DNA of 64,000 nucleotides. Source: Pithys albifrons albifrons. Taxonomy: Eukaryota > Chordata > Aves > Passeriformes > Thamnophilidae. Below, in pieces: positions 36,086 through 49,632 of the stretch. The notes below the pieces were generated by a model. That model made no database searches. It was given only the letters and a program-made list of their open reading frames with translations, and was not told the DNA's origin. Position 1 is the first letter of the stretch, and every line of letters begins with the position of its first letter. The stretch covers positions 59,495,477 through 59,559,476 of the forward strand of contig NC_092497.1 in the NCBI RefSeq assembly GCF_047495875.1, given 5' to 3'. A program made the translations under genes and the position numbers.

Positions 36086-36131
36086 CAGAACTGCAAAGGA
36101 AAAGCTGGGTCCTTGTTAGACACATCCACAG
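36086..36131 (-). CDS. Probable short coding exon of the unidentified minus-strand gene
   Basis: 46 nt between the acceptor ATCCACACTTAAACAG and the excellent donor TTCTG|GTAAGTCC, starting and ending with two nucleotides of split codons. The frame reads VDVSNKDPAFPLQF and then W with the next exon. An alternative acceptor-like site (TTTTCCTTTGCAG) five nucleotides before the donor would leave a non-viable 5-nt exon and is probably unused. Confidence 0.6.
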
Positions 36132-38505
36132 CTGTTTAAGTGTGGATTAGTTACAGAAGAACAAAAATATATGGAGTGGATACACAGGGCTGATACAAGT
36201 CCCAGGGAAACAGAAGGGAAAATATCCTAACTACTGTACCTGTTTACATATTTCTATTACATTCAAGTTAAATATTAAAACTACAGAAAGATAATGAGAG
36301 CAAAACTCGGGGGATGAGGATCAAATCATCGTGAGTGAACAACATGCCAAGAGAGACCTCGCAAACATGTCCAAGAAAAAGCACTGTCTGTCACAAAAAC
36401 AGCAGCAGGAAGGGAGGCATCACCACCACAGGAAATGTTTCCTTGGATTTTCTTCATTTTGACAAACAATCCACACAGATACCACGAAAGTAAGAAGCAC
36501 CACGATAATCCAGTGGTATGAAAATGAATGTACAGTACGTGATATAAGGCTGTAATCTAAGAACCTGCTCCAACCCTCTCTTGATAAATCACAGCTCAGA
36601 AACAAACAACATGTTTTGGTCATGTTTTCACTGCTAACTCCTACAAAAGCTTTTCTGACAGTACAAAAATGACTGGTACTGGTTTGGAATAGTAATTAAA
36701 AATATTCATTAGGTGATGAGCCAGTAATTTGTGAGGCAGCAGAAACTCGAACACTGGAAGTAACTGTAGTGCTCTTAGACTGGTGTTCCATCATTTTACT
36801 TTATTGTAAATAGTCAATTTTTTAAAGAAAGAAAAAACAGATTAGATGGATGAGGAAAACAAAGTATTAGATTTAACTGAATCCAATGAGAAAATCATCT
36901 TTTAAAAATTCATTTTCCATATTATACAGATCTCCCACGCACAAATAATTTAATTTTTTTTTTAACAGTCCTAGTTGCAAAAGGATTTTTCTGTTCCTTA
37001 TGCTACTACAACTCATGGTCAAAGTAAATTTAAAATTAGTGATTTCTACATTCCCAGCCATCTTCATGTTGCAACTTGGTGTTTTGCCCTTCTCAGTCAA
37101 TCCCTTAAATCTTCTTTAATTATGTTTTAGCAGCGCCAAGACTAACCAGATGACTGGTCATCAAGCCTGGTTCAGAAAATCAGATAGTGGACGAGAAAAA
37201 GCCACACACTTATCTACATTAGCTGCTTTCAGTTTTCTTAAACCATTAAACATTTACATTTGGGCTCACAAATTCAGATGAGGAGGGAAGGTGTCTCAGT
37301 ACTGCCAAAGAACACACCGACTGCATCCATCATGTATTAAAGTTAAAAGCGTAACTAAATTATTCAGGTTACACACGGCACTTATTTTATTTGCTACTTA
37401 TCTTATTTAATACCTCCTGCCTTTTACACTTTGGAAGTTTACATAAATACTTATACTTTAAATTCTTCCACATTTATTATGGTTTCATGCCATAAACCCA
37501 GTTCATGTTGCAACCAATATGACAGAACAGTCTTAAATATAAAAGGGACAAAACACACCATGTTCAAATGCAGACAGCACATGTCTGACCTGTTATTTAT
37601 CATGCTCAAACAATGAGAAATTGGAAATGCTTCTGCATGTAAAATAATAAAATAAAAAAATATATATTTTATGCCAAATTGTAGCAGGTTACTCATCTTA
37701 GGAATCAAAGTTAATTAGATGAGATCCATACTCAAATTTGAAATTTATGGAAAAATTCTGACTTGAATAATTAGCATTAGAATTTTATATACTACACAAT
37801 TTGGACAGATCAAGAAGAATCAGCAGCATAATTAACCACAATGAGGTTTTGTTGTGTGAAAAATCTCATCTAAAAAACCAGAGGCATCCTTTCCTTCAGA
37901 ACAGTAAACAAAGACTGAAACATAGCACAAAACCCAAGTAACTTAGAAGGTGTTGGCACATCAAGTGCCGAATCTCTTTCAAGTAATTTTCATACCCATT
38001 ACTCTCGATTATAATTTAAATTTCTTTCCGTATTTTTTCATAATTTCTTGTGATGTTCATTAGTATCTGTTTGGAAAGTTATGGGCATCTCTAAATTATT
38101 GAGGATTTTGCCCCCTCAGAAGATACAGCTTATACAATTAAGAAAGATGAAAGCAAATGTCTGAAGAAACTTTCCAAAGTGGAAAATGACAAGCCACCCA
38201 GCAAAACTATTACAATAGGATCAACAACCACATGGCCTTGACAAGGAATACGACTGACTGACCCTCAGATTTCATCATCCTGAAAATTGTTTTGTCATTA
38301 CAAAGCACACTACCACTGTAAAATCAAATATTAGATGCAAACGCCACTGTGTTTCTTGTTGCAACAACAAAAGTTCCTCCCATACAAACACAACTTCCTA
38401 GAGCTCAGCATTCCATTTCTTCACCATCCCTTTTTTCCCCTACAACTTCCATTCTCTTTCTTATTCCTACCTTTTGTTTTTCCTTTTCTTCTTCCCCTCT
38501 CTTAC
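36132..38505. other. Intron-like, unassigned
   Basis: AT-rich, with no recognised element. Confidence 0.5.
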
Positions 38506-38637
38506 TATGCAAGTCTGTTTTGTCATCTGCTCCCATTTGTCACTCTGCTCCAGCTGGCAGCATGTGAGCCCCGGGCCGAGGTCCCAGCGAGCCACGGCTG
38601 AGAATGTCAGGCAATGGCTCCGAGAGCCAGATCCCAC
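38506..38637 (-). CDS. Candidate GC-rich exon
   Basis: A very strong acceptor (CCCTTCCCTTCCCTTTGCAG) and strong donor (GCATA|GTAAGAG) enclose 132 nt, phase 0 to phase 0. Only one frame is open, beginning VGSGSRSHCLTFSAVARWDL and ending WEQMTKQTCI. It is GC- and CpG-rich, unlike the exons I trust more, so it could be an alternative exon, an exon of another transcript, or a fortuitous frame in a GC-rich regulatory island. Confidence 0.38.
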
Positions 38638-40869
38638 CTGCAAAGGGAAGGGAAGGGACGGAGGGGGGCTCCAGGTCCACCAGAAAAGCCTGCCCAATAA
38701 AAGTCAGCCTCGCAGCCTGTAATTACAACTCCTCATACACCGGCACTGGGGCCTTGGAAAACATCCAAGCTTTGCTCTTTCCCACCCCTCCCCTCCTCTC
38801 ATTCTCCGCACTCTGGCACACGGATAGGAAACTGAAGCAGTACTCAACACTTTGGTACATCTCGAGGGTCTTATCTTAGTGCCTAAACGACACCTTCTTG
38901 CAAACAGATACCCCGCCAACTGAGCAGAGAGTACTCAAAAATGCAGAGTTGTTTTATTCACTGAAGTACAGAATGCTTGAGAAGGATTGAGAGATGTTGC
39001 AGTGCAGTCCCTACGGTCAGTTTGCAGCCCTTTTCTGCACTTGTAAATCCCTTCCTTGTGCTGCAAGCTACTACTGCTAGCAAAACACGTGGTTTAATAG
39101 CCCTTTTAAATCTACTGAAATTATGTTAGTGCAATCATTTTAATCGAATCCTTAGAAACATGTACAGGCTGCACACACCACCGAGGGAATTACAGGGATA
39201 CATCTCACTATAACACAGTTTCATCAGTTACACACATCCTATACCCTGTACCTGAAACAGAGGTGTGTTAACATCAGTCAGTACACAAATAGCTGGCATA
39301 TCAAAAAGATATGCTTGCAGATCAAAGAGATCTTCATTTTAATATTTGCAGTATTTCTGACCTGCCAAACTGAAAAGGTATGTTTGACAGATTTAAAATT
39401 CCATGGGGATTTCTTTTAGTAGCTTGGAATATGTAACAGTAAGCTCTGTCCTCCATTACAAGACCATACCTTGTGCCAATGCACTACAGCAATGATGAGG
39501 AAAGGACACTGTGCCAGCTTAGTGGCTTTATGGAGAGAGAAAAAAAACACAAACAAATCGAACACACAGACAAAAGCCCAAACTAAACTAAACAAAAATC
39601 ATACCAAAACAAAAGTAAACAATAATCATACCAAAACAAAACAAACTGAAACATCCAGCAAAAATCTCCAGCATAAAAAACCCCACTAAAATCAGTAGGA
39701 TACTACACAGGATTGGAGCTGGAGCCTATGCTGAATAATGCCCTCAAGTACTCCAAAACACATGACAACGTATTACCACTCATTCTGGAACTGAGCTTTA
39801 ACAAACAGTGTCACAGTGTCCTGTGACACAAATCTATCTTGTTCATAAAATGAGTTGTATCACTATCACAGAGTGCTCATTGACATGAGCACCTCATGGA
39901 CTCAGCATTCACTCGGCGACAGCGGGCACAGGATATGCTTTGGCTCTTGCTAAAAGGAGAAAACTGATCCTGGAAGCAAGATCATAATTTTACATTTAAG
40001 GAGAAGCCTTATGAATAAAGGCAAACCCAGTGGGCACAGAACATTTCTCAAGACATCCAAAGTAATGATTCTGCCCAAATTAACACCTTAAATTTCTCTC
40101 TCAAACTGTGATGTATTTACCAGATAGCTCCAAAGAGTTAGAGACTGTAGAGTGAATCCCTATGGGGAAGCACCCCATACCATTTTCAAAAGACTACAGA
40201 ATTAAACACGTCAGTATGCAAAGTAACTCTGAATTCATTTAGTAAGTAAAATAATTTATATTACTGATGGATGGCTGCACACATACCAATGCCAGATTAA
40301 GACCACACATAACATACAAATGACATTATGGCAAGTTTTGTGCTATGCAGTCAACTGGTGTAGAACAGAATGACCATTTGACTCCTTTCAGTTGCCAGTG
40401 ATCCTCTACCACAGCAATGCTCTTGCACAGTAAGTGGTATAAACAAGCCTTATACCTCATTAAGAGCTAATCACCGTCTTCAAAAAAATCTTTAATGTAT
40501 TAATGGTATCATTACCATTAGATGGCTCTGATTCAGAACTGCAAACTTCAGAATACAGTTATTTCTACCTTATATTTAGTACATATTTCAACAGTTACTT
40601 GTCTTGTGATTTTCCTAATACATTAGATATATTTGGAGACGTATTTTCATTCACTGTTCTAAATCTACCTTCCTCTTCCATATCCTCTTCTCCCACACTG
40701 CGTCAGCTAAAACATATTTAATTTGATATCTTCCTCTCTAATTAGATCTCAGTAAAAATAAGGAACCATTATTCTGGGACTCGGGTGGTCATGGAGGGCT
40801 CCTTGTTCATTTGCTCATTTTCAATGAGCAGAAAGATTTGACTTAAATTAGTTAAAAAGGCCAATTTGG
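38638..40869. other. Intron-like, unassigned
   Basis: 38638-38920 is GC-richer with scattered CpGs. The rest is AT-rich and holds the A/C tract at 39541-39650. Confidence 0.45.
39541..39650. repeat. A/C-rich tract with internal 27-bp-spaced repeat
   Basis: Almost only A and C. The word AATCATACCAAAACAAAA occurs at 39597 and again at 39624. Confidence 0.8.
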
Positions 40870-41230
40870 AATGTCTTCAGAAGGGAGACTCCGCCACCCC
40901 CCTGGGCAGCTGTGCCAGTGCTCTGCCACCTGCATGGTAAAGAAGTTTGTCCTCATGTTGAGGTGGAACTTCTTGTATTTTAGTTTATGGCTCTGCCACC
41001 CGCAAGGTAAAGAAGTTTGTCCTCATGCTGAGGTGGAACTTCTTGCGTTTTAGTTTATGGCCATTGCTCCTCGTCCTGTCACTTGGAACCAGTGAAAAGA
41101 GCCTGGCACCATCCTCTGACAACCTGCATTTGAGGTATTTATATGTACTTAGTCGTATTTTTCTCAGCTTTACATCTACCCAAATTTCTCTTAAGCTGAC
41201 TTCCCAGAGATGCTCAGAGGATTTCACTGT
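40870..41230 (-). mobile_element. CR1 LINE fragment, reverse
   Basis: GGGAGACTCCGCCACCCCCCTGGGCAGC, GTAAAGAAGTTTGTCCTCATG, TTATGGCCATTGCTCCTCGTCCTGTCACTTGGAACCAGTGAAAAGAG and AGGTATTTATA follow the reverse complement of CR1. The 3' terminus is missing. An internal 70-bp unit is duplicated. Confidence 0.9.
40921..41060. repeat. Two-copy tandem duplication, 70-bp unit, inside CR1
   Basis: 40921-40990 and 40991-41060 are the same length and differ at 5 of 70 positions. The normal CR1 has one copy, so the duplication is secondary. Confidence 0.95.
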
Positions 41231-43009
41231 TCCTGCTGAGACTCATTCAGAACTTCTATTTCAACACTGCAAAGAGTTATTCAGCTTTGTAGTGGAAAAA
41301 TGTGATCCAACATTAAAGTGAATATAAACAAACAAAATTCTTTACACATTCAGAATTTTTAAAAAAGGAAGTTGCAAGAGGAGGAAGACTCCATTTTGAC
41401 TTTCTCGATAAGGGAGAAATAATCATGAAGAAAGGAGGAAGGCATTTGAATTTGAAACCAATATAGAAGGAGTCAGTATGCAGAACATAAAGCCTGGGGA
41501 GTTCCCTATTCCCTGCAACTAATTAGGCATTTACCATCACAAGTCATTATGGCTCTAGATATAAGTTGAACAGGCATGTAAGAACAATATGTAATATACT
41601 GTGCATTAAAAAGCAGATGTACAGATCACATTACTGGTAAAAAGCACACTTTTCACAAGAAAAAATAAGAAAACCAAAACGCACAGATGGAGTGAGGTGG
41701 AACAACAATTTAGAATAATCTGCTAATATGAGAGAGAAACCTCAATTCCTACTGAAAGCTACCTCTAAAATTATGGCACGCTTAACAAGAAGTAACTCTA
41801 GGTAAACAAAACTAGCCCAACACAGAAAGTTGCTGTATTTCTAAAATCTGGGCAATTCCCAGAGCCTGTTTTTTGGTGCCTGGTTGTTGGTTTTTTTGGG
41901 TTTTTTTTAATTTGAGCCTAAAGCTAGAGCTCCAAAACTTACAAAATGAGTATAACACACTAGGTAGCCTTAGTAGAGTCTATACAGATGCAAAGAAAAA
42001 ATTAAAATCAATAAAAGACAAAGAGCCCACCTCCTTCAGATGTGTCTTGCACAAGTTTTTTTTTTCAAAAGTTTGCAAATCCAGAGCAAATTTAGGAAGA
42101 CATTTTTGTTGTGGCTAGGGTTTTACTTTTTGCCAGCTGAAACTTTTATCTTTCAGAAGAGAAACATGTCATCTGAACCTAACACCTGTATGTTAAATGA
42201 TAAATCTGTTAGGGAACAAAAACCAGAGGCAAAAGGTAACAGAGTTTTAAATTCTTAGGTCCAAGTGATTATTACTGTGAGGACTCAGATGGCACTGCAG
42301 CTGAAGTGTATTATACTTTACTGCTCACAGGAATCTTAAAAGTGCCATTTCATTTAATAATAGAAATAACAAAGTAAAGAAGTCACACACGCATAGTAAA
42401 TTCATACCCATTTCTCTAGATTATAACAGGATGAAAACCATATATGACTTTCTCTTTGAATAAAAAATTGTATTTTAAATTTTCTTTCTTGGCGGATTTG
42501 TAGTTACTTTTCTTCAGCTTGGAGATGAAAAAACCAAAACAAACTGAATATGATTTTCTCCAGAAGATATTCAAATACTGGTCACTGACTGCAATTATTG
42601 TATATGTGAATATTACTTGATTTTATATTACATGGTTACTTGAAATGGAAGGCTCTTAGATCAAAAATGTAAGAGAAAAGCTTGAGAAGTTGCATGAAAG
42701 CTGAACTATTACACAATGAAGAACAAAAGGCCTGTCACAAAAGTACAGAATGAACCAAGTTGGGTTTTGTGCACAGCAACAGTGCAGATATTAGAGAGCT
42801 GCACAGACATTTCAATTTTGCTTAGTCAATACTGCACTGTGTAAAACTTGGCAAAATACAATAAAACTGCTGGAGTATTTTTCAATTATTTTTTAAATTA
42901 AGGAGAGAATAATGGACCCTTTAACTCTCTCAAGTATCTGGCACACAGTCACACTGCTATATTTAAGAGAAACCACCACAACACACATCCATTACGACAA
43001 AAACACTCT
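41231..43009. other. Intron-like, unassigned
   Basis: Nothing recognised. Confidence 0.5.
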
Positions 43010-43517
43010 GTGCTCTTCTGAGACCTCACCTGGATGCTCCACCCAGCTCTGGGATCCCAACACAGGAAGGACAGTCCAGTGGAGAAACACAAAAATGATC
43101 AGAGGGATGGAGCACCTCATATATGACAAAAGGCTGAGAAAATCGGGATTACTCGGCCTAGAGAAGAGAAAGCTTTGAAGTGACTTATCAAAGGCCTTCC
43201 AGTACCTAAGAGGGGCTACAAGAAAGATGGGGAGTGGCTTTTTACAAGGGCATAGAGGGACAAGGCAAGGAGGAATGGCTTCAAACTGAAAGAAGGTATG
43301 TTTGGGTTAGGTAGTAGGAAGAAATTCTCTACGGGGAGGGTGGTGAGGCACTGGAATAGGTTTCCCAGAAAAGTTGTGGACGCCCCATTCCTAGAGGTCT
43401 TCGGGGCCAGGCTGGATGGGTAACATGGTCTGCTGGAAAGATGTCCCTGCCCATGGCAGGTGTTTGGAACCAGGACCTCTGGGCTCTCTTCCAAACCAAA
43501 CTATTCAATGATTCCAT
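43010..43517 (+). mobile_element. CR1 LINE 3' end
   Basis: ACCTGGATGCTCCACCCAGCTCTGGG, GGCCTAGAGAAGAGAAAGC, CCTTCCAGTACCTAAGAGGGGCTACAAGAAAG, GGTGAGGCACTGGAATAGG, and the 3' end GCTCTCTTCCAAACCAAACTATTCAATGATTCCATG, plus orientation, 5'-truncated. Confidence 0.93.
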
Positions 43518-45292
43518 GGGGAAAAGAGAAGGAAAGGAGGAAGGGAAGGCGATCTCTTCTAAAATACATTAAAAACTTAGATCATGGCTACACAACAACT
43601 ATGTCCTTGTTACACTATAAAATAATTTCTAGTAGTTCATTAAAGGTTTTCCCAATATACACTCTACAAGATGTATGTTGATATTTTGAGTCCAGAAAAA
43701 ATAAATTTATAATTGAAATGTCACAACTATGACTAATAATTTTTTGTTAACACATTTGCTGCATAAAGTAGGCCACCCATAACAAAAGGAATTGCAAAAT
43801 ACACTTAACACAGTAAAAAATACATAGAAATGAGGAAGTTATCTCAAGTACCAGTAAATTTGCTTAATAAAATACATTAATTTACTGAATTATGTCATCA
43901 AACACCATGAAAAAACAGCACAGGTACAAAGTTACTTAGGTATTACACAGGTATGCATATAGATGGGTAAGTATTTCACAAGTAGAACACTACCTGTGAA
44001 ACACTAAGTATGGCAAAATATTATCACATTTGAAATTTTAATAGGTAATCACTTATTTGTACTTTATAGGTAACTAGACTTTGTGTTCTGAATTATAATA
44101 AAAGTCTCCACATAAAAAAAATTACATGAGTACTTGCACCACACACTTCTAGGTCTGTTTAAACAATTTTTGATAGAATTAAGACATTTTGAAATGAACG
44201 CAGAAACTGAGCCTAATGCCTTAATGAGTGCATTGAAACAAACAAACAAAAATCATTAAACAGCCTCCACAAAAAATTGTAACAATGCATAATTTTCTTC
44301 AAGAAAATATATTAATAATATACTATTATAATATTAATTTCATGTTTTATCCTCAGTCATCAAATTGCAACACCACTCGAAGAATTCAGCAGTGAGACTG
44401 GGCTACAAATAGGAACCCCAAGCTGTCTTGGTTCAGACAGGGGTCTGTCTTCTGGAGGCTTTTTCAGCTGCAAAGTCCATGGGAGCATTACATAAGCAAA
44501 GCACCTCCAAGTGCCCTGAAGAGACGGGAAATAAAACTCTTCCCTCTCCACTTCAGTCTGCATCTCCCCTCATTCACTGTGCATCAAAAGGAATCAGCGC
44601 CCTGACACTGGGGCTGTTCCCCCCAGTGGTGCGGCAGGTGCTGAGGGCAGACAGAAAGCCTGTTTTCCGCAGCCCTTTACCTTGTTTGATCACTGGTTAC
44701 TTTTGATCTGACACTGCCCTCACGCCAGTAATGACTTCCCCCTCGCAGAACCCACCTCGCATCTGTCACGCGGAATAAAGGGTATCACACTGCGCCCTGA
44801 CAAGGCCTATGGCCATGGGATGTGCTGCCAGGAAAGGCTCCCCAGCTCCCACCATTTCCAATTCAGCTCCCTTTGTTCTGCTGGGTGCCGGGGCCAGGGC
44901 ACCAGCGACAACAGAAAGGATTATGCACCAGCTGTGAAGCTGAGCCTTCATGAATTTATATCTTTTCATCTTGGCTTCATCGTCTCCTTAAATGCAATGA
45001 ACTTCATGGTGGTTACTGTGAAATACACATCCAACAAATCTTATGGAAAGTTTGTTTAAATCCTCTTTCCCTGGAAAAGAAAAGACATTGAATGTCCTCT
45101 GGTTAAACTGAGGGGCACATTTTTTCCCCCCAACTATTATTATTGTAGTTTTCCAACTGATGTTGTAGGATGTCACTCAAGGCCAGCTGCCAGCTCATAG
45201 CACTGGAAGGGCAAGGAAAGTGAGAGGAGAAGGATATGATTTTTGTTTTATTGACAAAAAGTGTTTGAGAGTTCAATGAGTCAGTTCCTTAC
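43518..45292. other. Intron-like, with a GC-richer island at 44400-44960
   Basis: Mostly AT-rich. Around 44400-44960 the sequence is GC-richer with CpGs, and a minus-strand ORF at 44766-44969 resembles a signal peptide (see findings). No repeat family recognised. Confidence 0.4.
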
Positions 45293-45321
45293 ATCCATTT
45301 CTTCCTCACAACTATTGTGTG
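45293..45321 (-). CDS. Possible 29-nt micro-exon
   Basis: A very strong acceptor (CTTTTCTTTCCCTGCTGTTAAAG) and strong donor (GGAT|GTAAGG) enclose 29 nt. Two frames are open. One (HNSCEEEMD, beginning with two nucleotides) joins in phase to a frame of 46034-46068 that ends with one nucleotide. The length is too short to judge coding. Confidence 0.3.
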
Positions 45322-46033
45322 CTTTAACAGCAGGGAAAGAAAAGCAGAGGAGGGTTTTAAAGCAGATCATGTTACTTGGAGAATGTAAAAAAAAAGAACA
45401 ACCAAACCTGACACAGGTAGTACTGCACAGTGGTAAAATAGGTTTTATTTACCTTTCTAATTACATGCATTTTACTGGTATTGTTGTTTGAATTTCAGTG
45501 TACTAACACATATTTGAAAGATAAACACTCCTTTTCAGTCTGGAAGTCCAGTTAAAGAAATAAAGCTCACATCATAAAGGACACAATCTCACTTTTCCAC
45601 TGCTACATAAACACAGATTTGCATGACATGGGTCAGAGTCTATTCCTAAAGATTCTGTATTTTATGGGTCCTGACTTCCAGAGGGTGTTGCATACTCATA
45701 TTTCAAAATTAACAGGAACTGAGCATACTAAAACTTTTGGAAATAACTTTTTGAAGCCCGAAGTGTGAGTACAGGAACAGGAATTACGTAAACTGCTGAG
45801 CTTCCATAACCAAAATCAGATATTCTAAAGTGCTCCAGGTCTAAGTCACACAATTCAAAATCAGTACCTCCAGTCGCTATTAATTTTAACTAAATTGTTC
45901 TAAAAATTCAACTGATTTTTCCAATTATTCCCTCTTAAAAGTAATACCCAGACTCCAGAAGGTAACTGGCCTCTTTGTGGGCAGCTGAACTTCACATGGC
46001 AAGGTAATCATACACAGCAACAGCATGTCATAC
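45322..46033. other. Intron-like, unassigned
   Basis: Nothing recognised. Confidence 0.5.
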
Positions 46034-46068
46034 CTTGCTGACATCCCCACATGCATTCGAGGAAAATC
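46034..46068 (-). CDS. Possible 35-nt micro-exon
   Basis: An excellent acceptor (GTTCTTTCACTTCCTATCAG) and donor (CAAG|GTATGA) enclose 35 nt. All three frames are open, so the frame is undecided. One Cys-rich frame (IFLECMWGCQQ) joins to the micro-exon at 45293. The splice signals are stronger evidence than the peptide. Confidence 0.33.
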
Positions 46069-49000
46069 CTGATAGGAAGTGAAAGAACACTCAGAAAATG
46101 AGGTCTTTCATTTTCAGCCCTTTTCTGTCATGAAACTCCAGGACACCGTATTAGCATCAACAAGATTTACTCCAGTCTGTCCTTGCAAGATCACACAAAA
46201 AATGTAGGAGGTTGTGACAACAGATGGACTTGTCAGCTCTTGTGCAAAGCACTAACTGGAAATACCAAAGCACTGCAGTATGTGCTTAAGGAACACCACA
46301 CTGTGTTTGAGGAAACTGGTTACCCTAAGACAGACAGTGATTCTCAGAGCTTTTAATACAACCCTGGTTTCTTATCAAAATTCAGCTTTTTAAAAGAAAA
46401 CAACCGCTTCTTGTCCGACAGTTCAGGCTTTCATGTCACTCTCTCTCCATACATCATTTGTTGCAAATGCGGTTTTATTTAACCTAAAAAGCAGGTTACT
46501 AGATTAATATAGCTAATTAAAAAAAAATCTTCCAAACAAAATAGTACAGGGAGAACGAATATACAAAATTGTGAGAATTAACCTGGAATAGATGTCTCTG
46601 TGATTTGAATTAAAACACAAAGCTAGAGAATTTAAATGAAAATCCTAAGATTTCAAAAACACTGGAAATACCCACAAAAAGCATTTGCAGTATTTCTAGG
46701 ATTATCTGAACAGAATATAACAAAGTGCACATGAATCAAACTGATGAAATATCTTTGCATGGCAATCTACGTAAAACTTTAAATATAGCCTGGGTGAGAA
46801 ATACTTCAACTGTTCCGTAATTAAAAAAACCAAAAAAACACCAAATCTCAGGTCATGGAAAAGAGAGAGCAGAACTTAAGCTTAGCAATCCTGAAAGATA
46901 ATCAAAGTAATAATTAGAAAGACAGCAGGCACTTGGAGATAGACATTTTTGCATAAACAGATGACACATTCATTGGAATTACAACTTTCACGGAAAAGAA
47001 CTGCAAGGAGCAGCAACACATTTCTCTGCTAGAGGGTATGAAAGGGGAAGGAAAAAACTCACAACTCAACACCAGCCCCACATACACCTTCCAGCCTGTA
47101 CTGTTCAGGTCACATCCTACTGAGCAACTGGTTTGTACAAAGAGGAACAGACCCTGCTATCAACTCTGGCTGATACCCTCTAACTCAGGGATTCTTGCTG
47201 GGAATTTCTCTTCCCTGTTCACTGCAGCCTTAACACTTGTTCAGATGCAAAACAAAAATTCCTTTGAAATTTTATGTTTTTGTGCTGGGTGAGGATGCCA
47301 CTGTTAATGGCATGAGAGAGATGAAAAGCTAATAAAACTGACCTTGACAAAACTCAGAGGCAATAAGTGAAAACTGAAAATAAACTGTGAAAGTATGTAA
47401 AGCGAAGAAAAAAGTGCTCAACAGAAGGAATGCTTGAGGGGGAAAAAAAAAATCACTTCAGTCAACTTAAAAGGATTGCAACAACACTGAATAACAATAA
47501 GGTGAAAATTATGGGGTTGCATCATAATTGTAATTTACTACCTGAATTTGAAAAGGAATTACAGTCTGCAAAGACAGAAGCCCTTTGCCTCCTTCAAACA
47601 GTTTGCAAAAGAAAATAAAAAGAAAACATTCTAAAATCTTTCTGAGAGAAATAATAACTTTCAATAAACATTCTTGATACCACTCAGACTACATAGGAAA
47701 AAATGAGTTAGCCACTAAATGACATGCTATTTGTAAAACAACTAGATTAGACTCAATAACAGAGATAAAACCTTTGTAAAATATTAGGACTTCAGAGGAG
47801 AAATGGTAATTAAAACGCATGGACAGACAAAAATATAGATATAAAAGGATTCAAAAAAATCCAATCATCCATATAGAATTTTTTTCATTGTTTTGCCTTT
47901 TTTATTAAGATTAGCATTTAACGCCACTACTTTAAATCAAAATTCTCAATCAACAGAAAACTTCTAATTATTCTTTTATCTGAACCTTTGGAATTCTGTT
48001 TTTCTTTGCCTGACTCGAGAGCTGAGAGTCTTAAAAAAGGTAAAAGACACTAAAACCACTCCAAGGACCAACTTTGATTACTGCAACAAATAAACAATTT
48101 CCCTGAAATGGACAATAATTAGGCAGAGGAAAATTCCACCTTTTCTGCCCTCACACCACACCACCCCCCCAAACAGTCCACAGTGGTCAGAAAAAAACAT
48201 GGTCTTAATAACAGGAATAGAATATTGAGGTTGAATTGTCAGCCTCCATCCATCAGAACTCCTCACACTCTTGCCACGAGTTGTGCCATCACAAACAATG
48301 TTGTGTGTTGGGACTTGACAAAAAAAATTAAAATTGATAGAGCTCTTCACCCTATACAGATGTACACAGTTACCCCAACTAATTTTTGAATAGCAAATTT
48401 AAGCATTTTGTAAGTTGATACTTCAATTATTTACATAATATTAAGTTTGTGTTTAGGAGGGGAAAACAAGCAACAATATGCATATGCCATGACAAAATGC
48501 CTTCAATCCCAACAGTAATTCAAAAGCTGCACAAATTGCAGCTACTGGTTAGTGAGTAATTTAAAACTTCACTGTGTAATTCACCTGTAACAAGTCAATG
48601 AACCGATTTAGGTCCTTGGTGGCTCAAAAATTCACAGAGAAACAGTTTGAAAACCCACTGAGAATGATTTTTGGCTGACGTGATAAAAATCACAGTGTTA
48701 GTATAACACATGGGATTTCATCAAGACAATTGGAATACATGGAGTTCAGTTTTAATTTCTCAAATTTATTAATGGGGCACCATCACCATCCTGTCTGCTC
48801 AGAATTTCTTAGCCTTTATGTTGCTTAACACATCTTTCTTTTTTAAAGACAGTTTTCTATAACTGAAATCTATTGTTAAATGGTTATAATATAGAAAAAA
48901 ACACAAAAATATCCATGTGAATTTCTACCTGCAATCTCTGTGGCAGGAGTCTACCCACGGCAAAAACACTCCAGCTCAGCAGTGAATTAATTTTTCACAT

Positions 49001-49632
49001 TTTTGCTCTACAGATGTATGAGACTCCACTTTTAAAGCTGAATCCAAAACCATTTTCCATAATTCCTATCAGCAGACTCAGTGTTTTAAGATGTGATTTT
49101 CCCTCTCCTCCTTTCATTCTGAAGAAACTACACACCATGGAACATGCTCAAGAATTAATTTTCCCAAGCTAGTCTGATGTTCATAATCTATTCCTTTTAT
49201 TCCATACTCATCAATTACTTTGGTAATTTTTAATTTTAAAGACAGGATCATGTGGAGTATGAATTAGTAATCCTTTGTGATAAAGGTATCTTACATTTAA
49301 TCTCAGAAATAATGACTTAAACATGTCCCAAAAATGAGGAAAAAACAAAGAAATAAACTTGAGTTTGAGGAAAATCTCTGCATTCTCTTCCACCAGAAAA
49401 AAAGCCAGAACAGGCTGTAAGACTGGGTGTGTTTGGAGAGCAGAATCCCTGTAACACAACTGACCTACCCTCAGACCAGGCCAAGCCTCCACTTTAAGGA
49501 GATCGATGGACTGGGCATGACAGAAATATTAAATCAATTGGTGGTTCTTCAACAACATTTGTTTTCAAAATCAACAGCTGCTTTTACAAAAATATTGACT
49601 TTGAGGTGTATGAGATTAGTAACTACTCTTAC
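46069..49632. other. Intron-like, unassigned
   Basis: AT-rich. At about 48180-48330 a minus-strand frame follows a strong acceptor (TTTAATTTTTTTTGTCAAG) but has no clear donor, so it is not called. Confidence 0.45.

Noticed and set aside
48078..48350. Minus-strand frame after a strong acceptor
   Set aside because: The only donors are weak, and the frame runs on into unrelated sequence to a distant stop.
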